64,000 nucleotides of DNA from Symsagittifera roscoffensis. Lineage: Eukaryota; Xenacoelomorpha; Acoela; Convolutidae. This document shows positions 24,504-35,449 of the stretch, piece after piece. The number at the start of each line of letters is the position of its first letter. The first letter of the stretch is position 1. Below the pieces are notes generated by a model. The model had not been told where the DNA came from, searched no databases, and was given only the letters and a program-made list of their open reading frames with translations. The DNA lies in assembly GCF_963678635.1 (NCBI RefSeq), contig NW_026971001.1, forward strand, positions 1-64,000, in the 5' to 3' direction. Made by a program: the position numbers and the translations under genes.

Positions 24504-25254
24504 CTCGTTCCTGCTGGACCAGGTTTGAGCGCAGCAACAGATCCAAGGGGAACGGGTCCTCCTTGGATAGGATCTTTATCTCGACTGCTTTCTCTACAGG
24601 TAACTCAGGATGTCCTGGAATTGGATGTACAGACTTGTCCAACCATCTCGTTAGGGGAAGCGCTTCATAAGTTTCTTTGTCCAGAAACGAGAATCCTTCC
24701 TTTATTTCTGCCTGATTGGCTTGCTTCTGTTCCAATCTTTCATAGAACTCAGTTTTCTTGCTGAGGCTGTCAGCATTCTGGTGTTTATCACGCATCCTGT
24801 GCTCGATTATCATGTGGTAGCCATCCAATCTTACTATCCATCTACCAATATAACTCTGATCCATCGAGTAGATCTTCAACCAGGATAACGCTCTGTTGTC
24901 TACGCGTAACTTAAAGGGAGCGCTCCCCAAGTATGCGCGGTATTAATCCATAAATGTGACTACTGCAAACGTTTCTGCTTTTGGTGCACCATATTTCATC
25001 TCAGTGTCACTCAAGAGCTTGCTGCCCTATGCAATGGGACGGAGAACCGTTCTTCCATTCCATTCTTGCTCCTGATGCAATATTCCTGAGATGGCTACTA
25101 CCGATGCGTCTGTGTCAAGAACATACATGCCCTTTTCTGTAGGCATGCCTAGCACTGGCGCTTCGCACAGTTCCCACTTTATGTTCTCGAAGGCAACTTG
25201 TGCTTCATCGTTCCATTCGAACTTTTTCCCTTTGTTGCGCATCAGCTTCTGCAT
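24367..25254 (-). pseudogene. Gypsy RNase H and linker, element B
   Basis: The minus-strand frames 25254-25027 and 24930-24367 give the Ty3/Gypsy RNase H order. They start with LDTDASVVAISGILHQE (first Asp), then APKAETFAVVTF in the gap between the frames (Glu), LRVDNRALSWLK (Asp) and IIEHRMRDKHQNADSLSK (last Asp). A stop at about 25026 and another near 24942 interrupt it. After RNase H comes a linker with HPIPGHPELP, as in elements A and C. At about 24500-24515 the frame runs directly into the downstream protein, with no integrase between them. That is the scar of a large internal deletion. Confidence 0.85.
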
Positions 25255-26860
25255 CGGATACGCTTGTCTGCATATCCTTTTATGAACTCACGGTAGTAGT
25301 TGGCAAACCCTAGGAAGCTCAGGAGCTGTGTGTCCGTTCTGGGAGCCTTCCATGTCAACACAGCTTCTACGGCTTCCGGGTCCGGCCTCACACCATGCCT
25401 GTCAACCATTCTTCCCAGGTACTTGATTGAATCCCTTAGGATTTCACATTCCGATGGTTTGCACTTCAAGCCTGCTCTTTTCATGCATCCAAAAACCTCA
25501 TCGAGCCAATCAATGTGGTCTTCCAGGGTCGGTGTTGCTATGACTACGTCATCCACGTAACACATCACAAGATTCCCGTACTTCTTTGTCACTCTGGTCA
25601 AAGCCTGAGCCATCAGTCTTTGAAAAGTGGCCGTTGCGTTGCACAAGCCGAAGGGCATCCTCTTCCACTGGTACAACCCCAACTCACACGCGAATTCGGT
25701 CTTTTCTCTATCCTTCTTCCGCAGCGGAACCTGCCAGAAGGCAGAACCCAAGTCCAATGTGTTGAAGAACTTGGCATCACCAAGTTTAGAGAGGCTCTCG
25801 TCTATTCGCGGTATCGGGTACGCATCTTTTATCGTTACCGCGTTCAAGTAGCGAAAGTCGCAACAAAACCTAAACTGCCCCCTTTCTTTTTCGCCATTAC
25901 TACCCCGCAAGCCCATGGCGATTTTGAGGGTTCGATCATGTCGTATTCGAGCAACATTTCTATTTCCGCTCTGCACGCTTCCGATTTATGCGGCGTCATT
26001 CGTCTTGCGCCTTCCCTGTGGGGAACGGCGCCTTCCTCAAGTTCGATTTCGTGTTCGACGAAATTACAGCAACCGATATCCGCCTTATGTCTTGAAAATA
26101 CATCCGCGTTCCGATTTAAAACCTCCCGTAGTAGCTCAAAATCTCCCTCGCCTATTTTCCCTTTGAAGTGTTCTATCTCTGGCAAAACCGGTTTGTCAGA
26201 CTCTAGTTCATATGACGAGGGGCGTTCCGGAAAATTCGAGCAGCTCGATAAGCCGTCTTCCGTGTCGGATTTCATTGAAAACAATTTATGAATAGATTTT
26301 AATTCATTAATTCTTTTAAAAATTTTCTCTTTATTGGCATGATAAGGACAGTCTTTCACACTAAATTTCTTCAAGTTTTGTGTCTCTTCATAGTCGGTCC
26401 TTATCGGCAAAGCGTAAAAAAGCTTCTTTCCACGCTGGATTGAAACCGTGGTGTCCAGTGTGTTCAATAACACACTGACACACAGTCCGTTTCGCGTTAC
26501 CGAGAAGCTTCGGCCTAAAATCACTGAGCTTTGACTATTTGGATTCGGTACCAAACAAACCCGTTTACTATCACTTAACGAATTTAAATTTCTCATTCTA
26601 AAAATTGCCACCACAGCCTGCCCTGGCTGTAGTTTTACTTTTCTGTCTAAAAAAATTGGTACCTTGTTTTCGTCTGTTATTGTCCTATTAATTGGTTTCT
26701 TAACATACTTCCGATCCGGGTTCCTAATCTTTTTTAGACCGTTGTTCAAGTCGATCATCACGTCAAAATTCCTGACGAAATCTCTGCCCAAGATGAATTG
26801 GTCGGCGTCGTCCAAATTCTCTACCACCAGGAAGCTCATCCGAAGATCCCGTCCTCCCAT
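25242..26860 (-). pseudogene. Gypsy reverse transcriptase, element B
   Basis: The frame 26860-25844 holds the protease tail (FLVVENLDDADQFILGRD), the linker and the start of RT (MIEPSKSPWACGVVMAKKK). A frameshift near 25880-25900 moves the reading into 25976-25242, which has FRYLNAVTIKDAYPIPRIDE, TLDLGSAFWQV, MPFGLCNATATFQRLM, the active site YVDDVV, and GFANYYREFIKGYADK. All RT blocks are present and the catalytic aspartates are intact, so this is the best RT in the window. It differs from element A, where the same box is YVDG. A second frameshift separates it from RNase H near 25250. Confidence 0.9.
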
Positions 26861-27389
26861 GTGGAGAAGAGAACCGTTTTTGGTGTTCTTCCGGCTACGT
26901 AATCGCTCCTCGATTGGCGGCGGCCAGTCGGAGATTCGTTGGAATTAGATCTTCCCTCGTGAAGCCCATTCTTTCCCAAGTTTTTATCGGCATCACACTC
27001 ACTACCGCTCCTGTGTCCAGAAGCCCTGTGACTCCGATTTTCTTTCCGTTGGTGTCGAGCAGATGTGCAGTCACATCTGCTTCGTACCCAATGTGTACTG
27101 CGTCTTGTTCCATCATGGCGTCATGGTCTATCCTGCGGACTTTGACTTCCTCCTCACCCAAATAGATCTGCCCTATTTGGTCACTATCTGTTTTCACATA
27201 AGTCCTAGCGTAGATACTGATTCCATCCACGTTCAGCATCACTTGATACGGCCCATAGACTTCCACGTAGCGTCCATGAAGCTTCTTTATGCGAGGGCCA
27301 CCCGCTGTTAGTAGTGCTCGCACAGCTCTTGACTCAGTGCGTGGCTCCACCTGCCTCAGATAATCTGCATATGTGTCAAAATGCATCAA
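26861..27389 (-). pseudogene. Gypsy aspartic protease, element B
   Basis: The minus-strand frame covers a pre-protease region ending IYLGEEEVKVRRIDHD and then the protease core LLDTGAVVSVMPIKTW, with the catalytic DTG. It breaks after LRLAAANRGAIT at about 26895. The rest of the protease (FLVVENLD, QFILGRD) is in the next frame downstream, so a frameshift or stop lies near 26860-26897. The protease would process the gag-pol polyprotein. Order and spacing relative to gag and RT are as expected for Ty3/Gypsy. Confidence 0.85.
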
Positions 27390-27405
27390 AGTGAACTCCG
27401 ATGGT

Positions 27406-27990
27406 TCACTCAGATTTCTGATTACCTGGTGTCCTGCTACCGAGATTATTGACTGTATTCAGTTTCTCCTGTAGTTTCTCATTTTCCTGTTCGAGTTTCA
27501 CTTTTTGTTCGATCTCTTTTGTCACCAGCTCCTGCTGCACTCTATTTAGAGCATCCCTTGCGGCTTCCCTGTAATCAATCTTGAAGTCATTGGCCGCAGT
27601 CACTGGTTCCGGTTTGCATGTCTCTTCAGTTACCGCTTGCATTTTCTTCGTCGCCAGCTCTTGCGGTTTGTCTTTTCTACGCGCCTCCGCTTTACTCAAT
27701 AGGCGAGCCTTGCTGGCTTTCACTCCTGATAAAGCTTCCTCATGCCTTGGATGCTTGATGTCTGCTATAGCATCCCAGAATTGCGGACAATCCGATTTAA
27801 AACGATCTTCCAAGTTGCAAAAGAAACACTTGGGGCCGAATTTTTGCAATTACTCCCATCATGAAGTCTTCATGATCGACCTCTGACGCATCTTCGTCCT
27901 CGAGGCTAAAGCCTATTGCTTTCATGCCCTGTTTGTAAGTTGGGCATGCCGACACATGATGGTCCGTTGAACTGCAATTGGCACAAGAGC
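27406..27990 (-). pseudogene. Gag nucleocapsid, element B (zinc knuckles after a TGA)
   Basis: Directly beyond the TGA that closes the capsid frame (27992-27994) the same frame continues with CANCSSTDHHVSAC, a perfect CCHC zinc knuckle (C-x2-C-x4-H-x4-C). After a one-base frame change near 27850 a second knuckle-like motif CFFCNLEDRFKSDC follows, in which arginine replaces the histidine. A Lys/Glu-rich coiled tail (EQKVKLEQENEKLQEKL) ends near 27410. These motifs bind the RNA genome in related elements. The knuckle sits directly behind the stop and in frame, so the stop is probably a mutation rather than the true gag end, though stop read-through cannot be excluded. Confidence 0.8.
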
Positions 27991-27991
27991 G

Positions 27992-29311
27992 TCACTTGTC
28001 CATATCATCCCTCGGTTTGTACCAGTTGTTCCCTTGGTTTACTGGTCCGTTTTTAAAATTGCCATAATTGTTTTTATAATATCCAGATCTCGAAGGAGGT
28101 TTCAACAAAAGATGTTCTTTTGACTTGAGCCTCAACGCCTCTGGTGGTGGCGCATTGGTTGATAGTGGTGTGCAATGCGTTACTAGCATTGTTCGAAGTT
28201 CATCTTTCTTCACACCATCGATGAATTTCGAGGCTACTGCCAGGTTCATCCTTCTGTTTGACTCATCCGTCTGGCTGCGTCTTCTCAGCATTTCCAAGTC
28301 GTCTAGGAACTTGTCTATCGTTTCATCTTCTCGTTGCCTCCGTTTCTCGAAGCGCATCATTGCCTGGTGCCCCTGCACCCCTGATCCAAAACAAGTCAAC
28401 AAGATTTCGAAGATTTTTTCAGCTGTGTCTCGCTGATATTGCTTCTTGGCCATGACACAGTTCAGGGCTGTCCCATCCAAGTTACTGGTGAGCGCACTGC
28501 ATTCTTGTCTTACCGACAAATCCTCTTCCTCGAAATGCAGTTTCATTACCTCTATCCAGGTATCAATACAGCCATCAGATTCGTCCTTATAGCATCTTGG
28601 TTTCTTAAAGACTCTTCTGGACTTCTCACTGCGTTCATTGGTTCTGGATAACCTCGTCAGGAATGTCTCCAAAGACCTGTTCAGGGGTTCAAAGGCTGTG
28701 GCCATTGCCGTAGCATCCCTTGAGTGTCCCGCCTGAGTATCATCGCACCTTGTTAAGGGCTCTGTATTCGGTGCATCCCTGCAATCCGAATCGCCGTGAG
28801 TGTGTCCCCCTTGGCCCACATGACTCCTCCCTGGGCTCGCATGTCTCCTGTTACCAGAATCACCTCTCCCAGTCGCATGTGTGCCTTGTGTCGGTCGTTC
28901 GTTTGAGGTCTGTCTGTTCCCTGTTGAACTTGCTCTACTGTTTGGGCCCCATGTTCTATTATCCCTTGTGGCGTAGCCTGATGAACTGCCCCTACCTCTA
29001 GTGGATCCATATGTCCTCCTCTTTTGATGGTCATTGAAGTTCACCTTCGGTTCCCTGCTGGGACCCCCCAAATTTGGTTCCCCTTCTTTTAGTCCACTCT
29101 TGCTGACTAGTAGCCCGTCCAACCTATCCATGATAGCCTGAGTTCGCCTCTCCATCATCGCATCTATCTTTGTGTTAAGAGTCCCAAGAGACTGCTCTTG
29201 CTGAATTCTTAACTTCTCCATGTCGTCTCTTAAGCGTAACTCTCTCTGTTCCGCTTCTCTTGTCATTCGCGACAAGTTCCTCGCTATGTGCTCGTCCGTT
29301 CTTTCCTTCAA
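27992..29311 (-). CDS. Gag capsid-like protein, element B
   Basis: This is a 439-codon open frame. The N-terminal ~85 residues are an Arg/Glu-rich coiled coil (EAEQRELRLRDDMEKLRIQQE). A low-complexity Gly/Arg/Ser/Thr-rich linker follows to about residue 225. From about residue 250 the sequence matches the helical retrotransposon gag/capsid layout (CIDTWIEVMKLHFEEE, then FGSGVQGHQAMMRFEKRRQ, then DKFLDDLEMLRRR). The frame ends at a TGA just before the zinc knuckle. A frameshift near 29330-29400 separates it from the upstream 303-codon frame. The capsid assignment rests on position and helical pattern, not on a strong motif. Confidence 0.75.
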   Translation of the reverse strand: MKERTDEHIARNLSRMTREAEQRELRLRDDMEKLRIQQEQSLGTLNTKIDAMMERRTQAIMDRLDGLLVSKSGLKEGEPNLGGPSREPKVNFNDHQKRRTYGSTRGRGSSSGYATRDNRTWGPNSRASSTGNRQTSNERPTQGTHATGRGDSGNRRHASPGRSHVGQGGHTHGDSDCRDAPNTEPLTRCDDTQAGHSRDATAMATAFEPLNRSLETFLTRLSRTNERSEKSRRVFKKPRCYKDESDGCIDTWIEVMKLHFEEEDLSVRQECSALTSNLDGTALNCVMAKKQYQRDTAEKIFEILLTCFGSGVQGHQAMMRFEKRRQREDETIDKFLDDLEMLRRRSQTDESNRRMNLAVASKFIDGVKKDELRTMLVTHCTPLSTNAPPPEALRLKSKEHLLLKPPSRSGYYKNNYGNFKNGPVNQGNNWYKPRDDMDK

Positions 29312-29398
29312 GCGTTTTTCCCTCCTACCAACTTCTTGTCTATTGCGGTTTATTTCTTTCCGCAGACTTTCTCCTTCAATGTGGACTGCTCTTTCTAG

Positions 29399-30310
29399 TT
29401 AACTCGTTCTTATGGACATCTGTTCATTTTGTTCTCCTATACTGACCACTATGTTGTTCAAGGCTTCTCCTAATGATGCCCCGTTTTCTACTAGTGGCGT
29501 CACTAGTGGCGGTATTACCCTGTCGATCCCAGGTAGCTTCGTGCTGGTCGAGATTTGGGCTTTGATTTTGTGCCTCGACTTCTTTTCATTATCCACCTCA
29601 GGATCCGCCGATGCGTTGCCTAGCCCTATGTTTCTATTCTCCCCAGTTTGCGTCTCTGAATTTGTCATACTCGCAAAGTCTCTTGACTGGCCTGATGTGT
29701 TTGCGTCTTTGCTTATCGTTCTCACCACACCAAACTTGTCCATGATTCCAGTCTTTCTGTCGGTGTATGCCTCATTCTCCTGGGTCCAACTATTGAGGCT
29801 GACTTGAGATCCAAAGTCCACTTGCTCCTCATCGTACTCTTCTTCCTCCTGGGATTCACCTTCATTTCCTGTGCCCACTCCCATGATGAATGGAAAGATG
29901 TTTCCGAAAGTGTTCTTCATTCTTTCTGAGAACGATGAGGACGTTTCCTGTTTCTCCGTCACGCCTGCCATCATGGTGTTGTCGGTGGGAGATCTTCTAG
30001 TTGCCACCAATTCGGTAGAGATGTCGGACAGTTCCGAAATCTCCTCTCGGTCCAGTGTCCCGGTGGAAGTGACAAAATCTTGGCCTTGTTCTACCGGAGT
30101 AGATTTACTCGCCAGCCTTCTGTCTCTCCCCTTCGGTCCATGTATTTCCTGGTTCTCATTCATGGCCTGGTCCGGATGGACCTCCACTTCTAGCACAGCT
30201 TTTTGCTCTTCTGATGACTTCTGACTCCTGGTTTCAACCATTCTGCCTGAAACCGTCTCCGTTTTGTCGGTCCGGGTTCGTGTGATCCGTTCTACAAAAG
30301 GGTCGATCAT
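29399..30310 (-). CDS. N-terminal gag extension, element B
   Basis: This open frame of 303 codons precedes the capsid frame. It is hydrophilic, rich in Glu, Ser and Thr, with an acidic patch EGESQEEEEYDEEQVDFG around residues 150-170. No family is recognised. It probably represents the N-terminal matrix-like or disordered section of a long gag. The capsid frame begins about 90 bases downstream in another frame, so one frameshift likely lies between. Total gag (29399-30310 plus 27406-29311) would be near 950 codons, long for Ty3/Gypsy. The chosen start follows the open frame and may not be the true initiator. Confidence 0.6.
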   Translation of the reverse strand: MIDPFVERITRTRTDKTETVSGRMVETRSQKSSEEQKAVLEVEVHPDQAMNENQEIHGPKGRDRRLASKSTPVEQGQDFVTSTGTLDREEISELSDISTELVATRRSPTDNTMMAGVTEKQETSSSFSERMKNTFGNIFPFIMGVGTGNEGESQEEEEYDEEQVDFGSQVSLNSWTQENEAYTDRKTGIMDKFGVVRTISKDANTSGQSRDFASMTNSETQTGENRNIGLGNASADPEVDNEKKSRHKIKAQISTSTKLPGIDRVIPPLVTPLVENGASLGEALNNIVVSIGEQNEQMSIRTS

Positions 30311-30719
30311 TGCTTTTCTTTGCTTTTCAGGTATGAATTTTTTAGACCTATTACCTCATTTAGGTATTCTTGACTTGTCTAGACTCATTTTCACTTTATC
30401 ACTTCTTACTATCTATACACTCGGTTCGATTGTTAGTGTCCTTTTGATCTGACTACTGATAATAATAACACACACAATAAATTCCAAAAATTTCTATTAA
30501 ATAGTGATCACGAATCCTTGTATGTTATCACGGCACAGCGTCTTCATAACTTATTCACAATAATTGATATATGTCGTAAGATTTGAGAACTAGCACAGTA
30601 TGATTATATCAGTCAATTTAAAAGATAGTGTATTCACTACCCAATTAAGCACAAATTGTTGATTTAAAGCCAGATATAACAAAATAAGAAAAATTTTATG
30701 TAAAACGTATTTGTATTGT

Positions 30720-30930
30720 ACTTTTAGTCAGTCGCAGTACAATAGTCGAACTTGCTTTATAAATAAAGAGCTTTCCCTGCTTGGTGCTGCACCAAACAGA
30801 CAAAACTTGAAGGCAGTAATTTTCTCAAGTGGGAGTCTCTTGCACCCACCGAGTCCTGTGTTACCTATCTGCCTTCGGACTGCCCGAGCTAGACCTTCTA
30901 AAATACTCAGGGCAGTCACTTTTCTCAAAA
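30720..30930 (-). repeat. Possible tRNA-like SINE fragment
   Basis: On the minus strand, tagctcgggcagtcc near 30880-30895 resembles a pol III A box, and gtgggtgcaagagactcccac near 30830-30850 forms a T-arm-like stem with an off-consensus B box. Spacing is about 45 bases. The open frame 30728-30928 has no protein motif. No matching copy was seen elsewhere in the window, so this is a weak call. Confidence 0.25.
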
Positions 30931-31139
30931 ACGCTTTAGGATTTCAATCCACACCAATGATTTACAAACTCTTTTTTTAATTTATACCTAGTGTCGCGAA
31001 TATCCGAGTTTGGACCTGTTTTATTTTGGTCTGTTCTTTTTCTTTAAAGGCAAGTTAACAGTGCAGTCACTGGTTCCTAGCCTGTCTCTTAAAAACTTAT
31101 TACCCCTCACTATTATCTTTTCTTCTATTTGCCATGTCC

Positions 31140-32600
31140 TTTAAAAAAATAGTACCCCTCCGGGTTGACAAAAATAGGACCCCTCCGGATCGGCAAAATT
31201 GAGACCCCTCCGGTTTGGGACCCCTCTGAGTTAGCAAATGTAAGACCCCTCCGGATTAGCAAAAGTAAGACCCCTCCGGATTGGGACCCCTCCGGTTTTG
31301 TGAAAACAAGACCCTTCCGGATTGGGAGCCCTCCGGTTTTGTAAAAATAGCTTTGCTGAGACTTCCTTGATTTTCAACCTATACCCCTCCGGATACGTTC
31401 TCCGATGCTATTATGCTGTTTGTATCAACTAGGAAGGGTATGTGGTCCTTCCCTAGACCCTTCCGGATTGAAGTTAAGCCTCTTAGTTGACAATTCACGC
31501 TAACGGTGAAGGGTCTTATCGCTAGCCTAATTTCGATTCTTTCAAGGTTTTCTGATGCCGTTAGCCTTCCCTATTCTTCTAGAACAGCGTAAAATTGCCT
31601 TATTCAACCGTTTCTACCCTTTGGTAGGGGTGTAAGGGCTTTCCAAAAAAAATTTATAAAACGTGAGGGGTCTACCCTCCCGAATTGGTGAATTTGCTTA
31701 AAACAATCTCAAAAAACTTTCACGCTTATCTTTTCGAATGACTTTTCTTCTTAATAGTAATCTCAGCTAATTTCTGATCTAATGGTACCAAGAGTAACTG
31801 GATCTGTCCGGTAGTTCCAAAGTTTTTGACCAAAACGTCTTTTTTCCAAATTCAAAAATTTTCTCTCTTATAGGCTCCGCCTAACTTTTTTCGCAAATCC
31901 TTTCTTTTCGACCTATTAATTATTGATCCGACCTCAAAAGGCCTATACTCTTCTAGTTAAATGCAAAAAACTTGATCTAAAACGCTATAGTTGAAAAAAT
32001 TTACGAAAAACTATGCTATTTGGACCCCTCCGGATTGATGAATCCACTGAATCAAACACGTTAAGTTCGATTTCTCTGTAAACCGGAAGGCTTTCGGGAA
32101 GCGGGTTTTAGAACCTGTAGATTCACTGGTGGACGTTGTCTGAACAACTATTTTTACTGTCCTAACTCAAAAATTTCGAAAAAATTTCTGGTTTTGTAAT
32201 TTTCCGTCTTCTCAAAAATAAATCGCAAAAATTCGGTTTTTGGTACCAAAATAGTTCCAACCACTTCCGAGCTAAACTTAACCGGTTCTACCTACTATAG
32301 TAGTGCAATTACGATGTAACACACTAATTTAGCGCTTTTTTCCGTTTCAAAAAATATCGATATGTCAAAAATCGCGATTTGAGGGGGGATCAAAATATCG
32401 CTATTTTGACCCTAAAAACCGGTCTGTTTTCTTTGTTTTCTTTTACTGAAAAACGATATAGGAGTATTAATATGGGCTATATAAGTAATAATATTAGTAA
32501 TACTATACCCCTCCGGGTTTGTTCAATATCCGAATTAAGGTGCTTAACTCGGATATTCGCTGTTCGGTGAAGGGTCACTACAGTGCAGCACTGTCGAGCC
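31140..32600. repeat. CCCCTCCGG-motif cluster (leader/LTR region of element D)
   Basis: Between 31150 and 31395 about ten copies of acccctccgg or close variants occur every 20-35 bases, often inside a longer unit like aaaagtaagacccctccggatt. Further copies lie near 31460, 31670, 32030 and 32510. No protein is encoded. Similar motifs on the same strand fill the leaders of element A (11560-12350 and 15020-15450), upstream of coding sequence as here. This therefore looks like the 5' LTR or leader of element D rather than of minus-strand B. Repeat spacing is irregular and no spacers are conserved, so it is not CRISPR-like. Confidence 0.6.
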
Positions 32601-32639
32601 CCCCACAGATTACTATCTTAAGTTTTTACCAAAAGGGAT

Positions 32640-33410
32640 AGAAAATGAAGTCAACAACTGACCAGCACTCAGCCCACTCATGGAGTCAGTGTTCAACTGA
32701 AATCCATTATGGCAAGGAGGATTCACATCGTTGATGGAAAAAAGGAGTACGAGCGGTGCTAGGACTGTTCATCAGAAGATTAGACATTGTACGGGGAGTC
32801 AACTAAGGAAAAAGGTCCAGACGCGGAATTGTCCGGAGAGTCCGGCTCCATCATGCCCGGTCACGATAATTTGTCCGGGGAGTCGATGCCAGGCCGACCG
32901 AGGGAGAGGGACAGGGTTTTGCCCGGGGAGTCGAAAAGCATAAAGAATAAGGCGACTGGGTAGACTCCATCAGCTCGAGCGATGATTCAAAGTCTCAAAC
33001 CTGGAAGAAAGTGTCTGAAACGATTTCAAATTCAGACAATTCAGATTTGTTAGTTACTAGTGGAATAGAACCAGCGAGGGTTAGACAGAGGGATGCATCA
33101 AGACTCAGACAGTGTTAGATATACCACCGACGAGCATGGCACTGTAGTCGATCATGCCGCGGACGAACTTGCTTTGTTAGCCGCGTGGAATTGTCCAACT
33201 AAACTGCTTCCGCATATTACGTTCAATTATACCAATTTGGAACCCTTGGAGCAAGCGGTGACACCTTTGAAAAAATTATGGTGTGTTAAAATTATGGACG
33301 ATACCCATGATCCAGAAATATTTAGCAGGCAACTAAATGTGATAAAGACATATTTGAAAGCCAGGTACAGACTGCCGGACTTCACAGAGTTCAGCGAAAT
33401 GACAACATGA
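32640..33410 (+). pseudogene. Element D: post-RNase H linker
   Basis: The frame 33093-33410 matches the linker ahead of integrase in element C (62922-62503). Both share KIMDDTHDPE / KLNDDIHNPG and KARYRLP / KARYRLSE. Upstream, in broken frames, a Gly-Glu-Ser unit (near 32835-32935) and SSSDDSKSQTWKK recall the acidic start of that linker. No protease, RT or RNase H is found upstream, so the 5' two thirds of the element are deleted in D. The frame ends at a stop that overlaps the next start (ATGA at 33406-33409), where the integrase frame begins. Confidence 0.65.
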
Positions 33411-35406
33411 CGAGCAATTTAAAGAGATCGATAGAGAAAGGAGCACCCGATGAATTTGATCTGGAAGAGGATAGTTATAAGATCCTGAAGCAGTTGTACA
33501 TGAAGATGAAGGATTTGCTATTCATGATAAAAGACGGCATTGTGGCCTGCGAGCGAAGAGAAGAAGACAAAATTTTAACAAAAACAATTCAATAATCCTA
33601 CTACAGCTGTATCAAACTGAAATATTATTTTGCTCAGACGGCCAGATGGGCTTTTAAAGGAAAACTGTATGACCGGATACAGGAGAGGTTTGAATGACCT
33701 GGCTTGAAGAAAGCCTCTGAAAAATGGATTTCTGCATGTCTGTCATGTCAACAAGCGAAGGACCTCAGGACGCTGAGACATCCCCTGCAATCGTTAGAAT
33801 CGTCAGGGTTCAAAAATGTGGTGCAAATCAATCATCAGACAATCTGCATGACAGCAACTGTGCTGGTAATGATCGATCTATTCACAAAAGATGCAGAGGC
33901 AGTCCCCTACTTGACAGCATCATCGGAGGAAACCTGTCACCATTTAATAAATGTCTGGATTGCTAGACATGGCTGCCCGATCACATTCCAGTCAAACAAT
34001 GGCAAATCTCGGTGATCTCACAAAGGAGTTGATGAAGAGGTCGGAAGAGGCGCTGGCCCACTCGACCACTTATCACCTGGAGACGAATGGCCTGGTCGAG
34101 AGGCGAGACCTCACACTAGTTTCCATGATGAGGGTTTATTGCTCACGATACACGGACGACTGAGATAAGCACTTGTCGCAGGTGACGGACGCGTATAATA
34201 GTACTGAACATTCAACTATGGGAATCAGCCCACGCATGATGTTAACAGGCCACGAAAAATCTCTCCCTTTAACGTTCTTTTATCCGGAGTACCAGGGAAA
34301 GAAAACATCAACGCAAACGTACGTACGTGATGTGATAAGAAGGCAACAAGAGCTGATTTTTTTGTGAGGACCGAACACACAGCAGGCCCAAATTAGGCAG
34401 AAGAGGAGCTTTGATAAGAGGACCACTGACGGCAACGCTTATTCGGTGGGAGACTATGTCTTGGTCTTCCAGGAGGTGGATCCCTAAAGAGAACCAAACA
34501 GTTGCTGAACAAATGGCGTGGTTCATTTCAAATAACTGAGGTGCACCAAGGTTGTCGCTTTTATCGATGTAGCACTGGACGCGCTGCTCATTCTGAGAAC
34601 ATCAAACCGAACAATGATTCATCGAAAGACTGATGCATCCTTGCTGACATGCATGAGGATGACTACTCGATAGTGGATGACTACTCGAGAGGGGCACACG
34701 TGACAAGAACGACGGTAATGAGGTAGTGGATGATTGTGATCTGCCATTGGACACAGAATTAACTGAGCAAATAAAATTTGATGACGTAACCCTACCTTAT
34801 GTCGAGGAGGACTGGAACGACCCAGAGCAGACTGAAGTTAACAAAGGAGTAGAACCCGACTTCCCCTGGACCATGGAGACACGATAGAGCAAGAGGGGAA
34901 GAGACAAGAAGAAATACAACGCGTACGGTGAGGATTTTGTCGTAGACAGAAATGAACTAGACGATGTGACTGTTTCAGTAGTGGGTTTGAGTGGGATAAT
35001 GATCTCGCAGGACATCGACCTGTTGGACGATAGAAAAACAGACTGGATCGTTGATCGATCGGAAACGGAAATGGAGTTCGAACCTGACATGAAACAAATG
35101 CATGAGCAAGAGTTGACAAATTTGAGAGAGCTCGAATGGATTCATGATCTACCTGCAGATCCGAAGAGACGGTACCGACGATTCAGGATTTCGATCAGTC
35201 CAGTATCAAACAAATCAGTCACGATCAAACTGAGTCGAACTGGATTGCTCCATATGGCCCCTTGCGCGTTTCCGAATCCAGCCTCGATCTGCTCGATCCT
35301 GGGCCATCTCAGGACGCCGAGGGATATTTTTGTCCGGGGAATGGGGGTAGGACTCACGCATACCAAAGGTTTTTTGATCAAAAATCAAAATTGGCAAGGG
35401 AGATAG
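33407..35406 (+). pseudogene. Integrase remnant, element D (catalytic Asp to Asn twice)
   Basis: Successive short frames (33407-33595, 33704-34015, 33951-34163, 34173-34367, 34966-35406) follow the integrase of element C: the zinc-binding end WISACLSCQQ, the core, and the acidic C-terminal tail. At the first catalytic position the motif is QINHQ (AAT at 33830-33832) where C has QIDQQ. At the second it is QSNNGK (AAC at 33995-33997) where C has QSDNGK. The third, NGLVER, keeps its glutamate. With two of three metal-binding residues replaced and many frame breaks, this integrase is dead. Its tail leads into the macro-like module at 35450. Confidence 0.85.
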
Positions 35407-35449
35407 GGGAACTGGAAACGGAAGGAGGAAACTCTAAAAAAATGTCTAC

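Noticed and set aside
31140..31400. CRISPR-like array
   Set aside because: The repeats are only ~10 bp, spacing is irregular, spacers are similar to one another, and the context is an animal retroelement leader.
21309..32600. LTR pair bounding element B
   Set aside because: I looked for matching sequence between 19600-21300 and 30310-32600 and found only short motif-level similarity, so no LTRs are annotated.
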